A stretch of 64,000 nucleotides of DNA, taken from NCBI GenBank assembly GCA_026129905.1, contig JAHCHE010000006.1, positions 248,001 to 312,000 on the forward strand. The letters are read 5' to 3'. Shown piece by piece: positions 15,859 to 26,000 of the stretch. Below the pieces are notes generated by a model that ran no database searches, was not told the origin of the DNA, and saw only the letters and a list, made by a program, of their open reading frames with translations. The number at the start of each line of letters is the position of its first letter. Positions within the stretch are counted from its first letter, which is position 1. Origin of the DNA: Bryobacteraceae bacterium (GTDB lineage: Bacteria > Acidobacteriota > Terriglobia > Bryobacterales > Bryobacteraceae). The position numbers were made by a program, and so were the translations under genes.

Positions 15859-18800
15859 GTGAATCGGAAGGGGTTGGCCGGGGGCGTGTTACTGGCCGGG
15901 TTCCTGACGCCCGTTTGCGCGCAGGTCCGGATCGACTCCGGCGCTATCGCAGGCACGGTCTCGGACGCGGCGGCGGGGCGCGTGCGCGGCGCGGCCGTGG
16001 TCTTGACTCAGGCTGGCAGGGGCGTTCTTGCCACATCGCGGACCGGCGACGACGGCGGATTCCGCTTCCAGTCCGTTCCTCCTGCCTCGTACTCCGTTCG
16101 CGTTGAGGCGGCGGGATTCGAGTCGCGGGAAGTGGAGAACGTGGCTGTCGCGGTCGGTGAAACCGTCTTTCTCCCACTCGATCTGACGCTCGAGCCTGCG
16201 GTCTTCTCCGCCACCGTCCAGGCGGAAGCGCCGATTCTCGATTTCGAGCGCGCGCAGCAGGCGAGCATTCTCAGCTCGACCCGCATCGACAACCTGCCGA
16301 TCAACCGGCGCAACTACATCGATTTCGCCCTCCTGACGCCGGGCGTCACCGAAAGCGCGACGACGGCCAACGCCGCCGACTATCGCGTCCCGGTTTTCCA
16401 GACATCGGGTCTCAGCTTTGCCGGGGGCAACGGCCGGGGCAACACGTTCGCGATCGACGGGCTCGACAACGGCGGAACCATAGGCAACGTGCGTCCCGGG
16501 GTTTCCCAGGCCGCGGTTCAGGAGTTTTCGGTTAACCGCAGTTCGTACTCGGCGGAACTGGGCGGGGGCCATGGCGGAGCGGTAAACATCGTTACGAAGT
16601 CGGGCGCCAACGATCTTCACGCCAACCTGTTCGGCTTTCTTCGCCAGAGCAGCTTGCAGGCTCGCAACTATTTCGACTATGGTCCTTCCAAAGCATCCTT
16701 CACCCGATCGCAGGCCGGCGCCGCCGTGGGAGGACCGATCCGCAAGGACCGGCTGTTCTATTTCGGAAGCGTCGAGCGGTTGGATCAGCACGAGGCGGTT
16801 TTTGTGCCGATTCTCGAAGATCGACGTCTGCTGGACGCGCTCACCCCCTCCCAGAAAGCGCTGACAGAGTATCTGGCCGGATCCCCGGAGACACGGGGCC
16901 TCGCTTCCGTCCTGGACCTCATCCTGCGGCCGGGGAGCAACCCGGCCGTCCGTTCCCAGTACAACCAGAACAGCGGCGTCTTCCCGTTTTCGGCGGCATC
17001 GACGCAGATTTCCGCCAGGATTGACCAGCGTTTCAGCGAATCCGCCGCTTTTTTCTGGCGAGCCAACCTTACGAGCCGAAATGAAGAAAACACTCGGTTC
17101 GGAGCGCTGGCCGGCTACAGCCGCGGCGTCTCGGACGCGTTCCGGGACGGGGCGTTCGCGGCCGGCGCTCACCTTTCCTTCGGGCCGCGTTGGCTCAGCG
17201 TGAGCCGGCTTTCGGCGGCCTGCAGCCGGTACTCCGGAAGCCCGAACGACCCGTACAGCCCCGAGATCAACGTCGATGGCGCGGGCTATTTCGGACGAAA
17301 CTCACAGTATCCGTATGCGCGGCGGGAAATCCATCTCCAGTTTCAGCAGACATTCTCGTTCACAGCGGCGGCTCATACCTTGAAATTCGGCGCCGACTAC
17401 AATCCCGTGCGCGCCGCGTTCGAAGTCGTGCCCTGGAACGGAGGGCGATTCGAGTTTGCGTCGGCGCTGCCGCTGGCTTTGGTCCTGAACGCCGTTACTG
17501 GCGACCCGGCCTTCTCGGCCTCGCTGGGAAACACGCTCGCATCGGCCGGACGCTTCGACCTTGCGCAGTCGCTCGGCGAGCCGATCACAAGCCTTCAGGC
17601 GTTCAGCCTCGGCCTGCCCGTGGCGTATTTCCAGGGATTCGGCGCGGGCCGGTACGATACGTGGCTTCACCGCGCCAGCCTGTTCGTCGAAGAGAACTGG
17701 CGGGCCGGCCGCCGTCTCTTCTTAAACGCTGGATTGCGCTTCCAGGGCGAGGCGGATGAAGGCGTTCGCTACCTTCGGAATTTCGCGCCACGCCTCGGGT
17801 TTACCTGGTCGCCGGCGAGCAGCCTGACCTGGCTGATTCGCGGTGGCGCCGGCCTGTTCTACGCTTTCAACGACTCGTTGATTCCATACGCCACGTGGGG
17901 ATTTAAGCCGGAAAACAACCGAATTGTCCTGGCCCCGCTGACGGGCGTTCCATCGGTGGTGAATCCGGCGACCGGCGCGCCCGTCAATTCCGCCGACGTC
18001 TGGCGCACCCTGCTGGCGGAGGGCATCGTCGGCGCGCGCGCCATTCAGTACTCGGACCTGCTTCCGCTGGGTTTTGCGCCCGGCTTTGCCACCCCGGCTA
18101 CGGGGGACCTCTCCCCGGCGTTTCGTTCCCGGTACAGTACCCAAGTCAGTCTGGAAATCGAGCGCTCCGCCGGACCGTACGCGTTCAGCGTCGGTTATGC
18201 GTTCAGCCGGGGCGTGCATCTGCCGCGAGTGCGCGACTATAACTTGACGATCGCCGGCGTTCGCCCCGACGGCTGGCCGATCTTCGGTCGCCTCGACCCG
18301 GCGCTGCTGAGTAATTATGTGATCGAGTCGACGGGCAACTCCTGGTACAACGCTGTGTATGTCGAAGTTTCCCGAAGGCTCCGGCGGCGATGGACCTTCA
18401 ATGTGAGCTACACGCTCAGCCGGGCTCTGGACGATGTCACCGATTACGGCTTCGACTTCGCGGCTCACAACCAGTTCGACAACAGCGCGGAAAAAGGGCT
18501 GTCGTTGTTTCACCAGAAACACCGCTTCGTGGGTAGCTTTGTCTATCAGAGCCCCCAACGGGCGGGTACGGGCATTCGGGCGCGGCTTTGGTCGAACTGG
18601 ACCGCCAGCGGGATCTTCCGGGCGAACTCCTTCCGGCCATTTAACGTGCTCACCGGATTCGATAATCTCGGCGACAATCTCACCACCACGCACAGGCCGT
18701 TGGGGCTTGGGAGAAATGCCGGCATCGGCCCGGGATTTGCCGCTCTGGACGCGCGCCTGGCCCGCCGCATACCACTGCCGGGTGAGCGCGTCACTCTCGA

Positions 18801-18993
18801 ATTCACAGGTGAAGCATTCAATCTTACGAACCACACGAATTTCGTCAGCGTGAACAACATTGTCGGCGCCATGCCACTCGCGGCTCTGCCGAACCCTCTG
18901 AAGGGTCATCGAGGGTACCCGACCGAGCCGCTGGCGTTCACCGCGGCGGCCGAGGCCCGACAGGTGCAGCTAGGGCTCAGGATTCAATTCTAA
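15859..18993 (+). CDS. TonB-dependent receptor, Oar-like (second paralogue)
   Basis: A 1044-aa outer-membrane receptor with the same domain order as the gene before it: signal peptide ending PVCAQ, CarboxypepD_reg domain (GAIAGTVSDAAAGRVRGA), plug (LPINRRNYIDFALLTPG... AGGNGRGNTFAIDGLDNGG) and a barrel ending QLGLRIQF, with C-terminal phenylalanine. It is only distantly similar to the first receptor, so recent tandem duplication is unlikely. GTG at 15859 is preferred to the ATG at 15820 because of a TTGCGC-N18-TACCAT promoter ending 9 nt before it. The FAD oxidoreductase gene follows after 15 bp and is probably co-transcribed, so uptake and oxidation of the same compound is a reasonable guess. 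Confidence 0.9.
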   Translation: MNRKGLAGGVLLAGFLTPVCAQVRIDSGAIAGTVSDAAAGRVRGAAVVLTQAGRGVLATSRTGDDGGFRFQSVPPASYSVRVEAAGFESREVENVAVAVGETVFLPLDLTLEPAVFSATVQAEAPILDFERAQQASILSSTRIDNLPINRRNYIDFALLTPGVTESATTANAADYRVPVFQTSGLSFAGGNGRGNTFAIDGLDNGGTIGNVRPGVSQAAVQEFSVNRSSYSAELGGGHGGAVNIVTKSGANDLHANLFGFLRQSSLQARNYFDYGPSKASFTRSQAGAAVGGPIRKDRLFYFGSVERLDQHEAVFVPILEDRRLLDALTPSQKALTEYLAGSPETRGLASVLDLILRPGSNPAVRSQYNQNSGVFPFSAASTQISARIDQRFSESAAFFWRANLTSRNEENTRFGALAGYSRGVSDAFRDGAFAAGAHLSFGPRWLSVSRLSAACSRYSGSPNDPYSPEINVDGAGYFGRNSQYPYARREIHLQFQQTFSFTAAAHTLKFGADYNPVRAAFEVVPWNGGRFEFASALPLALVLNAVTGDPAFSASLGNTLASAGRFDLAQSLGEPITSLQAFSLGLPVAYFQGFGAGRYDTWLHRASLFVEENWRAGRRLFLNAGLRFQGEADEGVRYLRNFAPRLGFTWSPASSLTWLIRGGAGLFYAFNDSLIPYATWGFKPENNRIVLAPLTGVPSVVNPATGAPVNSADVWRTLLAEGIVGARAIQYSDLLPLGFAPGFATPATGDLSPAFRSRYSTQVSLEIERSAGPYAFSVGYAFSRGVHLPRVRDYNLTIAGVRPDGWPIFGRLDPALLSNYVIESTGNSWYNAVYVEVSRRLRRRWTFNVSYTLSRALDDVTDYGFDFAAHNQFDNSAEKGLSLFHQKHRFVGSFVYQSPQRAGTGIRARLWSNWTASGIFRANSFRPFNVLTGFDNLGDNLTTTHRPLGLGRNAGIGPGFAALDARLARRIPLPGERVTLEFTGEAFNLTNHTNFVSVNNIVGAMPLAALPNPLKGHRGYPTEPLAFTAAAEARQVQLGLRIQF

Positions 18994-19008
18994 TCGAGGA
19001 CGCGGAAT

Positions 19009-22000
19009 ATGCCGGATAAACGGCGAATTGCAATATTGGGCGGCGGAATCGGCGCATTGACGGCCGCCTTCGAAATCACGAATCTCAAGGATTGGCAGGA
19101 TTCCTTCGATATCACCGTGTACCAGATGGGCTGGCGGCTGGGCGGAAAAGGCGCCAGCGGCCGGAACCGGCGCGTCGCGAACCGGATTGAGGAGCACGGC
19201 CTGCATGTCTGGATGGGATTCTACGAGAACGCTTTTCACGTCATCCGGCAGCTCTACGACGACTGCGCGGCCCGCAAGCTTACCCCCGACTCGCCTTTCC
19301 AGAACTGGCAGCAGGCGTTCATCCGGCAGGATTTCGGCACAAATATGGAAAAAACGCCGGCTGGGTGGGTCCCGTGGACAATCCATTTTCCGCCGAACGA
19401 TCAACTGCCGGGAGAAGCGGCCCTCTTCGACCGCAAAGAACCTCCGCCCACCGCTTGGGACGCCCTCACCATCGTGATCGAGTGGATCGTCCGGGAGTTC
19501 GCCGCCGTCGAAGACCGATTCGCCGGTTCGGGCCCGTCGTTATTGCCGGAATGGCTGCGAAGCGCCTTGCATAGCCTCGCCGTCGAGGCCGAGGGAACCG
19601 CGCTTCACATGCTGGCCCGGCTGGTGAAAAGTCTCGACCCGGATCCAGCCCGGCACAGTGAAGAGACCAGAAACACGCTGATCGGCCTCCTCGAGCACAT
19701 CGCCGGCACAATCGTCCGGGACCTGGAAGAATTCGCCGAACGCGACGCCACGCTGCGTCGCGCCCTGTACCTGGTGGACTCGGGAATCGCGATGGCCCGC
19801 GGCATGATCGTCGACGAGGTGTTTACCCGAGGCTTCGACGCAATCGATCGGTATGACCTGATGGAGTGGCTGAAAAACAACGGCTGCCGCCATCCGGACA
19901 ATCCGTTTGTACGCGCCGGCTATGACGCCCTGTTCGCCTATCGGAACGGCGATCCGCGGCAACCGGAGATTTCGGCGGCCACGGCCGTATTGGGCATGCT
20001 CCGCATGATGTGTACGTACCGGGGGTCCATGTTCTGGCGCATGGCAGCCGGAATGGGAGACACCATCTTCGCGCCCGCGTACCTGGCGCTCAAGGCTCGC
20101 GGCGTCAAGTTTGAATTCTTCCATCGCGTCGCCAATGTTGCGCTCAACGCGGACAAGAGCCTTGTCGATACGGTCACCTTCGACGTACAGGCGGAACAGA
20201 AAGATCCCGGGCGAGGGTACGATCCATTGATCTTCGTCAAAGGTCTTCCGTGCTGGCCCGACGAGCCGGACTACGATCAACTCAAGGATGGCGACCGGAT
20301 CAAGGGACACAACATCGAGTCCGACTACACTGCCTGGCGCGGCCAGCTTCCACCCCGCACTATCCGCCGGGGCGTCGATTTTGACGACGTATTGCTAGGA
20401 ATCCCGCCCGCCGCGTCGCGCTGGATCTGTACCGAGCTTGCGGGCGCTCGCCCGGAATGGGCCGCCATGTTCGAGAACGTCGCCACGGTCCAGACCCAGG
20501 CGGTGCAGTTGTGGCTCCACGAGACTTCCGCCGATCTGGGGTACCCCCCGCCATCCTCCGACCAGAAACCGGCGGTGACCGCCTTTGTCGAGCCCTTCGA
20601 CACGTGGGCCGACATGACGCACCTGCTTCCCGCGGAAAGCTGGGAGCCTGCCGACAACGTCCAGAGCATCGCATACCTCTGCAACGCTCTGGAAGATTCG
20701 CCCGCGATCCCTCCTCCATTCACCGATCCCGCCTTTCCGGCCAGCCAATTGAGCCGGGTCCGCTCCATGGCGCTCGATTTTCTCAGCGGGAAGGGAGACG
20801 TGCAGGCCCTTTGGCCGAAGTGCGGCCTTCCGTTTCGCTGGGACCTGCTGGTGGACCGCGGCGCCGGCGCCGGCGAGGCGCGGCTGGACTCGCAATTTCT
20901 CCGCGCCAACATCGACGGGACGGAACGCTACACGCTTTCCTTGAAAGGTACTTCGAAATTTAGGCTGGATCCCGGAAAGTCCGGCTTCACCAACCTGTTT
21001 CTCGCCGGAGATTGGACTTATAACGTACTCAACGCCGGCTGCGTCGAGGCCGCCGTCATCTCCGGGCGTCTTGCTTCACGGGCTATTTGCGGGAAGCCCG
21101 ACTATATTTACGGCGCTTTCCATTCGAAAGAGGAGATTCCCCCGCCAAGTCCGGCCTTGCCCACAAGGCCGCCCGTATCGAAGCCGGTTGCCCCGCCTCA
21201 AAGCAATGCGGGCGAACAGGTGCGTGCGCATTGGACCCACCGAGTCATGCGGGGAATGCCTCCAAAGGTGCAGGTGGGCGCGCATTGCCGTGCGATTGCC
21301 GCCAAGTACGCCATGTTCTTCCAGCAGCATCCCGAAATCTACCCGTGGGCCGGCATCGCCGCCTTCGCCGTCCACCGGATCGGCATGGCATTGACGCTGT
21401 ATGAATTCGAGATATTCGAGGGGACGGTCACCAAAATTGCGGAAGATTACGACCATCCGCATGGCGCGGAAGTATTGTTCAACGATCTGAACCATCTCCG
21501 CCTCGCCAATAATGAGTTCTTTGAGGATGTTGGATGGACGCTCGAAGCGTACGTCGCTCCCGACGGCGGCATCGAAGCGATCAAGAGAGGACTGGAAGGA
21601 TACGCCGGGCACGAAAACCTGCTTGAGGCCTTTTTGAAGATCGACGAGGGCAGGAAGCTGCTCTCATCCCCTGCGACGCGGGCGCAGGGCGAGGCGGCCA
21701 TCTGGGCCGGCAGCCTGCTCATCGAATACCACGGTCAGGTATATTCCGCGCAGAAGTTCTACGATTCGGTCGACCACCGCTTCGATCTCTTCATGACGGT
21801 GTTTACCGCGATGAATTTCGAGGCGGCCAGCTTTGGGATCGAGCGCTGGAAGTTCACCGCCTTTGACCTGTACATGTGGACACTGGGAATCCCCAAACTG
21901 ATTCGAACGCTCTCCCTGCCCGATCTCCGCAGCCTCGATCAACGCTGGTACTGGATCGTCAATCGCGTCTTCCCTATCTGGAAGCGTGTAGTTGAGCGCG

Positions 22001-22071
22001 ACCCCGCTCTCAAGCGCAATATCGCGGCGATCGTCCGCGCCGCGGAGTTTCCGCGGGCGGCCACAGCTTGA
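19009..22071 (+). CDS. FAD-dependent oxidoreductase fused to a C-terminal helical domain
   Basis: A 1020-aa protein. The N-terminal ~700 residues are an FAD amine-oxidase/phytoene-desaturase-like enzyme: dinucleotide-binding start IAILGGGIGALTAAFE (residues 8-23), VYQMGWRLGGKGAS, the substrate-side motif IEEHGLHVWMGFYENA, and the C-terminal FAD motif LFLAGDWTYNVLNAGCVEAA near residue 665. A proline-rich linker (about 705-735) leads to a ~280-residue, mostly helical region containing FFQQHPEIYPWAGIAAFAVH that I cannot assign firmly. No signal peptide. It starts 15 bp after the second TonB receptor, suggesting an uptake-plus-oxidation pair. The substrate (isoprenoid, amine or other) cannot be told from sequence. 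Confidence 0.82.
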   Translation: MPDKRRIAILGGGIGALTAAFEITNLKDWQDSFDITVYQMGWRLGGKGASGRNRRVANRIEEHGLHVWMGFYENAFHVIRQLYDDCAARKLTPDSPFQNWQQAFIRQDFGTNMEKTPAGWVPWTIHFPPNDQLPGEAALFDRKEPPPTAWDALTIVIEWIVREFAAVEDRFAGSGPSLLPEWLRSALHSLAVEAEGTALHMLARLVKSLDPDPARHSEETRNTLIGLLEHIAGTIVRDLEEFAERDATLRRALYLVDSGIAMARGMIVDEVFTRGFDAIDRYDLMEWLKNNGCRHPDNPFVRAGYDALFAYRNGDPRQPEISAATAVLGMLRMMCTYRGSMFWRMAAGMGDTIFAPAYLALKARGVKFEFFHRVANVALNADKSLVDTVTFDVQAEQKDPGRGYDPLIFVKGLPCWPDEPDYDQLKDGDRIKGHNIESDYTAWRGQLPPRTIRRGVDFDDVLLGIPPAASRWICTELAGARPEWAAMFENVATVQTQAVQLWLHETSADLGYPPPSSDQKPAVTAFVEPFDTWADMTHLLPAESWEPADNVQSIAYLCNALEDSPAIPPPFTDPAFPASQLSRVRSMALDFLSGKGDVQALWPKCGLPFRWDLLVDRGAGAGEARLDSQFLRANIDGTERYTLSLKGTSKFRLDPGKSGFTNLFLAGDWTYNVLNAGCVEAAVISGRLASRAICGKPDYIYGAFHSKEEIPPPSPALPTRPPVSKPVAPPQSNAGEQVRAHWTHRVMRGMPPKVQVGAHCRAIAAKYAMFFQQHPEIYPWAGIAAFAVHRIGMALTLYEFEIFEGTVTKIAEDYDHPHGAEVLFNDLNHLRLANNEFFEDVGWTLEAYVAPDGGIEAIKRGLEGYAGHENLLEAFLKIDEGRKLLSSPATRAQGEAAIWAGSLLIEYHGQVYSAQKFYDSVDHRFDLFMTVFTAMNFEAASFGIERWKFTAFDLYMWTLGIPKLIRTLSLPDLRSLDQRWYWIVNRVFPIWKRVVERDPALKRNIAAIVRAAEFPRAATA

Positions 22072-22074
22072 CGA

Positions 22075-23040
22075 TCAGGATGCGGAGGCGCTCCGGGACA
22101 GATCGCTGGATTGCGAAGGTCGCGCGAACGCCTGCATCGTCCACGGCACGCGCACGCGCCAGGCGCCCTGACAGTTGGATTGCGCCGATGCGCCGCGAAC
22201 GAAATGACCGTCTCCCCACGAGCCTTCGAGCCTTACGTCCGCCTCCACCTTCTGTAGCTCGCCCATATCCCAATACCAGACGAATTTTGTGAAAGTGAGA
22301 CCGCCGAAGATCGACCGGCTGACAACGGGCTGCGTAAAAGCCCTCACAATATCCGCGAATTCGGGAGCTTCAGCGGGCTGATGGATCGCGCCGAATGGTT
22401 CGAACCGTCCCTGCGCCAGGCGCGCGGGAGAAAGCAGCGCCTTAATCGCAAACGAATCCTCCGTGGTGTGAATCCTCGCCAGCACCTTCGGCATTCCGAG
22501 AACACGGCCAAGGATTACCGGAAGAAGTTGGTTCAGTCCCAGCCGTCCAAGGGTGGCGCACGGTCCCGAGAAACCATCCCGCGGACGGGAAAGGTAAAGG
22601 TCGGGAACCCCGATGACGCATTCCAGGTAATTCGAGCCGGGCAGTAAGTCGAGTCCGTCCGGGTGAACGTCCCGTTGAAAGCCGACCGCCAGGTTCACCG
22701 GGTGCCGGTACGACGGTTGCGCGGCTTCCGGCGGCAGCGTCACGCCGGCCGGCAGAAGCGGGGCGATATCGCCCGGCGGCATGCTAACCAGGAGGATCGA
22801 ACCAATGAACGTACCCTCGGCCTCCACCGGGTCGAACCGAGGCGGCGCGGGGGCGCCCTGCGGGGGTGGAGACACGCTCGCGATGGGCGCCGTTCGATCC
22901 GATTGCCAATCGCGAAACAGCGCCGGCCGCTTCCCCATGTGGAGCGTACCAATGATACGCCTTACGACGAGCCGGACGTACCCGGCGATGGCGCTCAGCC
23001 ACCAATGAACGGCGCGCCGCGACTTTGTCTGCAAACTCAT
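22075..23040 (-). CDS. Acetoacetate-decarboxylase-like protein
   Basis: A 321-aa protein that I place tentatively in the acetoacetate decarboxylase superfamily, from the overall strand pattern and the segments TFIGSILLVSMPPGDIAPLLPAGVTL, YLECVIGVPDLYLS and SFAIKALLSPARLAQGRF. The N-terminus (about residues 1-30) is basic and contains a hydrophobic stretch, RAVHWWLSAIAGYVRLVV, which may be a membrane association segment. The ATG at 23040 overlaps the stop of the kinase-ATPase gene by 4 nt, so the two are translationally coupled. It ends 3 bp from the end of the convergent oxidoreductase. A catalytic lysine was not identified with certainty, so the enzyme activity is unproven. Confidence 0.5.
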   Translation of the reverse strand: MSLQTKSRRAVHWWLSAIAGYVRLVVRRIIGTLHMGKRPALFRDWQSDRTAPIASVSPPPQGAPAPPRFDPVEAEGTFIGSILLVSMPPGDIAPLLPAGVTLPPEAAQPSYRHPVNLAVGFQRDVHPDGLDLLPGSNYLECVIGVPDLYLSRPRDGFSGPCATLGRLGLNQLLPVILGRVLGMPKVLARIHTTEDSFAIKALLSPARLAQGRFEPFGAIHQPAEAPEFADIVRAFTQPVVSRSIFGGLTFTKFVWYWDMGELQKVEADVRLEGSWGDGHFVRGASAQSNCQGAWRVRVPWTMQAFARPSQSSDLSRSASAS

Positions 23041-26000
23041 CGGGGATTCGGTGCGCCAATTGTAGCATCCGGGAACGGCATCGGCAGACAACGGCCGCTG
23101 AAGCGGTCCGCTTCCGCAACGCCGTGCTCGCTAAGCCAGCGATCGCCTTCGTCAAATAGCTGCTGTCCGCCCTCGCCTCCGGCAATGCGTCCCAAATGAC
23201 GCCGCGCGGTCGAGGAGCACCCGTACATCCCAAGCTCGTTGTACTTCGCGATGCAGGTCTCCAGGAAACGCATCGCCCCCGCGCGTTCCCCTCGGTTCAG
23301 CGCAATCGCGGCGCGGCCCCCGGCCGCCATCGCCGGCGCCCACGGCAGGCTCTCCTTGTCCAGTCGGCGAAGGATCGACTCCGCTTCGCGAATGCGAGGC
23401 TCACCATCGCCGGGTTCGGAAAGGCGGACAACGGCGCTATTCAGCGACAGGCCCAGGTTATAGACCCGGTTCATATCCAGGCGATGAAGTCCATGCGCCC
23501 GGCTATCCGCGGCCTGTTTTTGGCAGGCGCGTTGCGCCGCTTCGCCCTGCCCCACATAGAGCAGGCATTCGATTTCCGACAGCGTGGCCACATTGTGCTG
23601 GACCAGGTAGTATTTCCGGGTCCACTGCGCCATGGCCTGCTCCCGAACCTGGTTGGCCTGCTCCGGCCGGTCCTCCGCCAGCAGCGCGAGAGGCTCGGAC
23701 CACGACCCGATGTTCGCAATCATGTACAGGTTGCCGCGGTCTTCCGCCTCGCGCCGCGCCGCGCGAGCCCGCTTTCCTAACTCCGAGAATTCACCGCTGT
23801 GGGCCAGCGCCCAGAAGCTGAAATGGCGGGTGGTGGCCAATTCCCAATCCACGCCGGCCGGGTGCTCACGCCAGCACTGCTCGGCCTGGTCGAATAGTGC
23901 CATCGCGTCGCGCCACCGTATCAGGTTCATCGTGTAGATCGCGCGCGCGAGGTAGAGCATTCCCGTCAGGTAAAGGTTCCCGCAGCGCTTCATCACCCTT
24001 TCGGCGACGTCGATCAGCTTCCGGGCGCGCTTAACATCATCCACCGCCGACAGAGAAGCTTCCCACAGCAGCGCGCGCGCGATGCGAGCCGGGTCGCCGG
24101 CGTCGAGCGAGAGGGCAACGCCCCGGGTCGAGAAGCCCAGCCCGCTGACGACATCCGCATTCCCCAGGCCTACCGCCGCCGCCCAGACGGCATCCAGACG
24201 CTCGCGTACCCGCGGGGGCAACCTCTCCGGCGTCTGCTCGCGATATTTCATCCCGCGAACCCACAAGCGCGTTCGCGCGGCCAGATAGGAGGCGACCGCC
24301 CGGCCGGAACTCGAGGGCATCCCGATTCCAAACTGCCGCAGGACCTCCCGCAAAGCGTCCTTCCCTTCGTCGAGATGCCCGCTGATGCAGTAGTAGTACG
24401 CGGCCCGCTGCTCCAGATCGCGGCGCGTCGCGCCCGCGGCCAAGTCCGCCGCGTCCTTGTAGTGGCATGCGGCGTCGTGACTGCGCCCGGAATTCGCCAG
24501 CGCCTCCGCCAATTTCGTGAGCAGTTCGCGGCGCCGGTCCCCGTCCGCTCCGGACAGCGCCAGCGACCGCCGATACAGCAAAGCGGCGTGATCGAACGCC
24601 AGCGCCCCGGCCGCTCGATGCGCGGCTTGCGCGTAGTAGTCCGCCGCATCCGCCGTGTCCCCCGCGCCTTCCAGGTGAAACGCGAGCTGTTCCGGATCCG
24701 CGCCAGGCATGGAACGCAGCGCGGCCGCGAGATGGTGGTGATGCCCGCGCAACTCGTCAGGTCGGAGCCGCTGCGCGACGGTCTCGCGGATGCGGTCGTG
24801 ATACGTCTCCACCTGCTCCGGCTCGGTCACCCCGGCCCGCCGGACCAGCCGCGCGTTGCGCAGCGCCGCGTATATGGGATAACTGTCCTCCTGAAGCTGC
24901 GCCGCCTGGAACGCCAGCCGAAGCTCGATCGGCCGCCCGGAAACGCTCACGACTTCGAGCAGTCGGCGGCTCGCTGCATCCAGCCGCGTCGCTCGGGACC
25001 AGAGCAGGTCGTCGACGCTCGCCAGTCCCTCGCTCCAATCGGACTCGCTTGTCAGAAACTCGTGGATGAAATAGGGGTTGCCGCCGGAGTCCTCGGCGAT
25101 CTTCCGCGCCCGCTCGAGCGGGATTGCTCCGGGTCCGCCTCCCAACCCCCGCGCCACGGCGACCACATCCTGGGCGCTCAGCGCTTCCAGCGTAACGACG
25201 AACCGCCGGACCGCGGGATTGTCCTTCCGAAGCGGCGCCAGTCCGGGATTGGATTCTCCTTCCTCTCCCCGCCAGGCCGCCAGCAGCAGAAGCGGCGGCG
25301 GGTCGGGAGGACTCAGCAATTCGGCGATCAAAGTGGAACTGTCCAGGTCGCCCCAGTGCAGGTCGTCGATCGCGATCACAAGCCGGCGGCGGTCGGCGAT
25401 GCGGCCCATCATCTCGCGTAGCGCCGTCGAGGCGACTTGCCGGTACTCGATCGCATCCTTGGTGGCGGCCCTTCCGCGCGGCGCCGATGCGATCGCCGGA
25501 ACGCGAAGCAGGGTAGGGAACATCTGCGCCAGCACATTCACGTTGCGCGGCAGCAGTTCACCAATCTCCGCCGGGCTCAGCCGCCGCAGGTACGTGCCGA
25601 GCGAGTCCATCAACGCGTCGAGGGCTTTGAAGGGCACGGATTCCTGCTCGTAGCACCGTCCGGACAGCGCCACAACCTCGGACAGGAGCGCGCATTCCCG
25701 AAGAAAGCGGTCCAGCAGGGCGGACTTTCCCATTCCCGATTTGCCCTGAATGTAGACGGCGGCCGCGCCGTGCTCGGCCGCGTACGCGAACGCTTCCCGC
25801 ATGGCCGCAAGCGGCGCTTCACGGCCGACGAGAGCGGCGGTTGCGGAAGTCGAGCCGCCACTTCGCCGGCCGCCGCGCCGCGCGTCCAGCCGCAGCGCGA
25901 TCTCTTCTCCGCCCGGCCGCCGCTCAGGATCGCTCTTCAGCATCTCGCCGCACAGTAGATTGAGATCTTCCGGCACGCCCTCGCAGTAATCCGATGGCCT

